A DNA stretch of 64,000 bases from Hyalella azteca (taxonomy: Eukaryota > Arthropoda > Malacostraca > Amphipoda > Hyalellidae), in the NCBI RefSeq assembly GCF_000764305.2, contig NW_025946036.1, forward strand, positions 602,571 through 666,570, written 5' to 3'. The notes under the pieces were generated by a model. The model was not told the origin of the DNA. It saw only the letters and a program-made list of their open reading frames with translations, and ran no database searches. Shown piece after piece: positions 60,447-64,000 of the stretch. Positions within the stretch are counted from its first letter, which is position 1, and each line of letters opens with the position of its first letter. Both the position numbers and the translations under genes were made by a program.

Positions 60447-60593
60447 CTAGTGAATAAACATGGGTTTATGCTGATCAGTCGGTTTAGCATTAATTTTAAA
60501 GTGATTTTTTAGTTTCCCATGTGTGATTTTTTTCCAATCTGGCCACACATCAGAAAATTCTTTTCTCTTTTCTGGCGGCATTTTCGTAGAGCC
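60447..60593 (-). CDS. Possible terminal exon, unknown product
   Basis: On the minus strand GGGTTTGCAG|G (boundary at 60593) gives a good acceptor. The following 48 codons run open to a TAG at 60447 and encode a hydrophilic, Lys-rich peptide (GSTKMPPEKRKEFSDVWPDW at its start). Sequence complexity is normal. I do not recognise the family. No upstream exon was linked, and an overlapping minus frame (60620-60811) in a different phase is equally codon-like, so frame assignment is unsure. Confidence 0.22.
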   Translation of the reverse strand, partial: GSTKMPPEKRKEFSDVWPDWKKITHGKLKNHFKINAKPTDQHKPMFIH

Positions 60594-61361
60594 CTGCAAA
60601 CCCTGAGTCAACGCGACGCTTAATATTCCGGTGGCAAGCATGCAGTGCCCGCCGAGCAAAATAGTTCTTCATGATAAAAATTTATCATAGTCACAAACTT
60701 GTGCCTCAGCCAAGGCAGTGCGACTTCAGGCGCGTGTAATGTTTGTTTCCTGGATGTAAGTTTAAAGATCCAGTGTCTTGTTCGCCGATAAAATTTGATC
60801 AACGAAATCAAATTGCTTTCGAATAATTCAATTTATTAAAATATTCGGATTTCCATGACTCAGTACCGTCACTGTATGGGTTACAACCTAGATTCGTAAT
60901 GCATATTACAATATATTTTGATATTGCATATGTGTATGAACCATATAACCATCGATGAGAGTAGAACTGTAGAATAAATAATTCACTTTCCCATACTCCA
61001 CAGAAAATCTTTACGGGGCAGCTATAATTTTCTCAAAAAATATTCATATTAAAGTACAACATAAATAGTTACTTGGTCTGTGGGACACTAACGTAGAATG
61101 TAGAAAACTGCTATAAGTAAAGCAGGAATCGGTCGATTTATTTTTTGTCATTTTTCGCTTTTTACATCTCCATCATCTACATTAAATCTTTATCTTAACT
61201 ATGATATTTTAGGTAAATGCCTATCGTCGTTGTTCTCTCATAACATGTAAATCATTTTCCATCCATCTTCAAGTCTTCGCGTCTGATATCCCCGCGGCGT
61301 TGCAAGGCGGCAGCAGAGTGCGGCTGAAGTCACAGCAAAGCAGCCTGCAATGATTGGTGTT
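60594..61361. other. AT-rich stretch, nothing else recognised
   Basis: It includes a codon-like minus frame (60620-60811, 63 aa) adjoining the possible exon at 60447-60593. No repeats seen until the 29-bp array. Confidence 0.35.
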
Positions 61362-61626
61362 TGCTCAATTGATCGTGGTACACATGAATAAGCTTAATTA
61401 ATAATGGTACGCATGAATAAGCTTAATTAATCAGGGTGTATGTGAATAAGCTTAATTAATCATGGTGCGCATGAATAAGCTTAATTTAGCATGGTGTGTA
61501 TTAATAAGCTTAATTAATCATGGTACGCATGAATGCGCTCAATTGATCATGGTAAGCATAAATACGCTCAATTGATCATGGTACGCATGAATACGCTCAA
61601 TTGATCATGGTACGCATGAATAATCT
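61362..61626. repeat. 29-bp minisatellite, about 9 copies
   Basis: Units run ATGGTACGCATGAATAAGC followed by TTAATTAATC, in the left half with AAGCTTAATTAATC and in the right half with CGCTCAATTGATC. The period is 29 bp (for example CATGAATAAGCTT at 61383 and 61412). Two unit types in blocks mark a diverged array. Confidence 0.9.
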
Positions 61627-62107
61627 TCTAGTGACTTGTTGTTGTATCTCTCTACACTCAGAAAATAAATCGGTCATTTTGCCCTAATATAGACACACCT
61701 ACTGCATATCCATAGTGCACACTGCCCATAAGAACAACACAGGCGTGAAAAGTGCATCACGATTTACACAAAGTTTCACTTATTTCATTTTGCGAAGACG
61801 CATTCCGTCTGTCCATTTTCCATCTGGCATCATCTCTTACTACCTCTTCTTCAGTGGTTGAAGACTCACAGAGGCAACAGTGGATGACTTCAATCAGACA
61901 TGCGACGTAGAAGCAACGTTAAAGTGAACGTCGTTTCGTCAAAATCAACGGTATTTAAACGTTGTTTATACGTGAGTTACCTGCCGGGTTGGTCCTATAT
62001 AAACAGCGCTGTTTATTACAACCAACCGTATAAACATCAACACTTAATACTTTTATTACGTATCAGACACTCTGCAACGTATAAACGTTTGCAGATTGCC
62101 TGCTACA
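61627..62107. other. Stretch without recognised features left of the hAT-like element
   Basis: The 88-aa plus frame (61900-62166) begins here and runs into the transposon end, so it is not a gene as read. Confidence 0.4.
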
Positions 62108-62292
62108 ATCTAAACCAGTGGTTCCCAAACTTTTTCAGGCTGGCGCCCCCTTTGGCTCCCTATTGAATTTCTAGCGCCCCCCACAGACACATATAAAATC
62201 ATGCGCCTCTTACTATAAAATTTAGTTCGCTGCAATTTTAAAAGATAAAGGTTAAACACAAATGTTTATTTCACAAATAGGACCCTTTTGGT

Positions 62293-62470
62293 CAGTGGTT
62301 CCCAAACTTTTTCAGGCTGGCGCCCCCTTTGGCTCCCTAGTGAATTTCTAGCGCCCCCCACAGACACATATAAAATCATGCGCCTCTTACTATAAAAATT
62401 TAGTTCGCTGCAATTTTAAAAGATAAAGGTTAAACACAAATGTGTATTTCACAAATAGGACCCTTTTGGT
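62293..62470 (+). repeat. Tandem copy of the hAT-like left end
   Basis: Positions 62293-62470 repeat 62116-62292 with very few changes (one extra A, a TATT/TAGT change and TTTATT/TGTATT), a 177-bp period. The second copy restarts with the same CAGTGGTTCCCAAAC, so the element carries two consecutive left ends. High similarity indicates a recent duplication, or insertion of one copy into another at the end. Confidence 0.9.
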
Positions 62471-62522
62471 GAACCAATGTGTTTTTCAGCGGTTTTAACA
62501 GTTTCAGCACTAGAAACCTAGG

Positions 62523-63519
62523 ACGTTTCGGGCAAATTTACGGCCGGACTCGTGGCCGGTCTCACGACCAATCTCCAAATTCAGTTATCAAGGAATATCA
62601 CCCAAACTAATGAACGCAGCTCAATAAAACTTGGAACATGTATTCATCAGAACTTAACGGTGACGTTTATCTTGCGAATATTTTTTAAATATCACCTTCA
62701 TTCGTGAGTTATATTGCGATACAGGCCGAAATTCGCAGTGATGAAAGAATTTCTTCCAAACTACCGAACAGATTTGAACGAAATTTTGATTATGCATCCC
62801 TAACTACCAAATGGTGTTTTTTAGATTGAAAAAAAAAAATTATTTTACCAGCGTTTGCGAGATTTTTTTTTCATTTTACCATCATTCTTGATTTCACACT
62901 TCCTTATTCGCTTTCGTTCGCAAGTTATACAGATATAGGAGAAACAATCGGCTTTTCTACCGGCTGGTTTAACCAAGAGCCGTTTACGTATAGCCGTATA
63001 ACTCACAAACGAAGGCAAAACGAAAAAATTGTAACGAGCTAAACATCACCGATGCTGAGGTTAGGTATTAAAATACTAAATTTCGTTCAAATCTGTTCAG
63101 TAGTTTGCAAGACTTTTCTTGATTACTGCGAATTTAAGCACGTATTGCTGTTTAAATCACGAATGAAACTCGCGAACGACGGCACAATCGAAAAAATTTT
63201 CACGAGCTAAACATCACCGTTCGGTAGTTAGGACTGTAAATTCAAAATTTCGTCCGAATCTGTTCAGTAATTTGGAAGAAATTCCTTGATCACTGTGAAT
63301 TCGGCCCGTACGTATTGCCATATAAGTATGGCAAAAACAATTGAAGGCTAAATTCAAAAAATTTTCACGAGCTTTACATTACCGTTAGGTCCTAATGAAT
63401 ACGTGTACCAAGTTTCATCCAGTTAAGTTTATTAGTTTGAGAGGTATTCCTTGATCATTGAATTTGGAAATCAGCCGTGAGACCGGCCGCGAGTCCGGCC
63501 GTTAATTTGTCGGAGACGT
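62523..63519. mobile_element. Nested long-TIR element with 9-bp target duplication (Mutator-like)
   Basis: The inverted ends, about 74 bp each (62523-62596 and 63446-63519), match at most positions and share ACGGCCGGACTCG and GGCCGGTCTCACG. Flanks AAACCTAGG (62514-62522) and AAACCCAGG (63520-63528) agree at eight of nine positions. Long TIRs and a 9-bp duplication are typical of Mutator-like elements. The interior holds several diverged copies of a roughly 130-bp unit (AAAATTTTCACGAGCT, CATCACCG, TCTGTTCAGTA, TTCCTTGATCACTGTGAATT). No transposase frame. The insertion sits inside the hAT-like element. Confidence 0.8.
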
Positions 63520-63540
63520 AAACCCAGGAGTGGTTAAAAA

Positions 63541-63692
63541 TATAACTCAGTACTCACTGCAGCTAGTGAGTGACAGAGAGCGCATTTTCTCGTCGACGAA
63601 AACGTGAAGTCACGGACTGACAGACAGGCGGACAGAGACGGACGGACATGGCGAGCACAATAGTGCATTTTTTCATAAATGAGTAAATGCGC
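63541..63692 (-). repeat. Dispersed short repeat, copy 4 (family A)
   Basis: Same orientation as copy 1. It has TATAACTCAGTACTCACTGC, a palindrome broken by an inserted CTA, GCGCATTTTCTC (63580-63591), the GACAGACAGGCGGAC microsatellite, GCGAGCACAATAGTGCATTT and GAGTAAATGCGC (63681-63692, one mismatch to the inverted partner). It lies inside the hAT-like element, just right of the nested long-TIR element. Confidence 0.8.
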
Positions 63693-64000
63693 TAAAAACA
63701 GATCTGGGTGAAAAAACCATCGCTGGGAGTCATGATGCGCTGCACGTGTTGTGTACAAATCGTCAAACAAACGTTCGAACTTCTGACTTCGACTTCCGAC
63801 TGCCGCCCCCCTATCGCCCCCCAAACGCCCTCTTCTTCTTTACCGCCCCCCAAAATCTTTCCATCGCCCCTAGGGGGGCGATATCGCCCACCTTGGGAAC
63901 CACTGATCTAAACGCTAATACACCAATCACCCAATATGTACATCAAAGGTTACTGACAGAACTGATGGTTCATAGGAACAATGTTTCTTATAAGTAAATT

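Larger units (their letters stand above)
62116..63905. mobile_element. hAT-like element (1790 bp) with perfect 8-bp target duplication
   Basis: The element begins CAGTGGTTCCCAA and ends TTGGGAACCACTG, a perfect 13-bp terminal inverted repeat; further in, only scattered matches remain. The flanking 8-mers are identical: ATCTAAAC at 62108-62115 and 63906-63913. This is the standard hAT signature. Inside are a tandem repeat of the left 177 bp, a nested long-TIR element (62523-63519) and the fourth family-A repeat (63541-63692). The right subterminal region is rich in CGCCCCCC runs that mirror the left GGCGCCCCC. There is no transposase frame. Confidence 0.92.

Noticed and set aside
61900..62166. 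88-aa plus frame
   Set aside because: It runs across the left end of the hAT-like element, so the C-terminal part is transposon DNA; no domain.

Overview
The window reads as repeat-rich, gene-poor nuclear DNA from an animal, most likely an arthropod; this is inference. It is AT-rich by eye (roughly two thirds A+T). No open frame exceeds 156 codons, there is no operon-like layout, no rRNA and no intact tRNA. No complete gene can be recognised on either strand. What can be supported is a dense set of non-autonomous transposable elements, several with target-site duplications (TSDs), together with minisatellites and hairpins. A few open frames might be exons or decayed transposon genes; they carry low confidence.

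Layout: 1-19 kb is mostly anonymous AT-rich DNA with two copies of a short dispersed repeat (6.1 and 12.9 kb), a palindromic duplicated block (16.4-16.6 kb) and two perfect hairpins (18.57 and 19.02 kb). At 19.2-20.1 kb lies a TA-flanked inverted-terminal-repeat element with a tRNA-like segment inside. A GC-rich patch follows at 21.6-21.8 kb. At 23.7-25.6 kb an inverted-end CCGGGAC element encloses a hAT-like element made of TAGCGG repeats, which has a perfect 8-bp TSD. At 28.0-28.4 kb is a 16-bp minisatellite. At 29.54-30.51 kb is a PIF/Harbinger-like element carrying a decayed MADF (Myb/SANT-like) reading frame. At 35.2-36.0 kb are a TTA microsatellite, an 80-bp-arm foldback and a second TAGCGG element end.

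From 41.7 to 43.3 kb come a 38-bp minisatellite, a TTAA-flanked MITE and a 17-bp minisatellite. The third dispersed-repeat copy is at 44.85 kb and a CAGGGTTGGC hAT-like element at 47.95-48.78 kb. The 50.9-61.6 kb part holds a 24/25-bp minisatellite open in several frames, a perfect 17-bp hairpin, a degenerate GTTGGCGGC array, two LTR-like segments, a short MITE and a 29-bp array. The right end (62.1-63.9 kb) is the clearest structure: a hAT-like element with a perfect 8-bp TSD, containing a tandem copy of its own left end, a nested long-TIR element with a 9-bp TSD (Mutator-like), and the fourth copy of the dispersed repeat.

The genes do not form a pathway that can be read here. The history is of repeated insertion by cut-and-paste elements mobilised in trans, since none of the well-bounded elements holds an intact transposase. 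Identifying family names, copy number and species needs database searches that could not be run.
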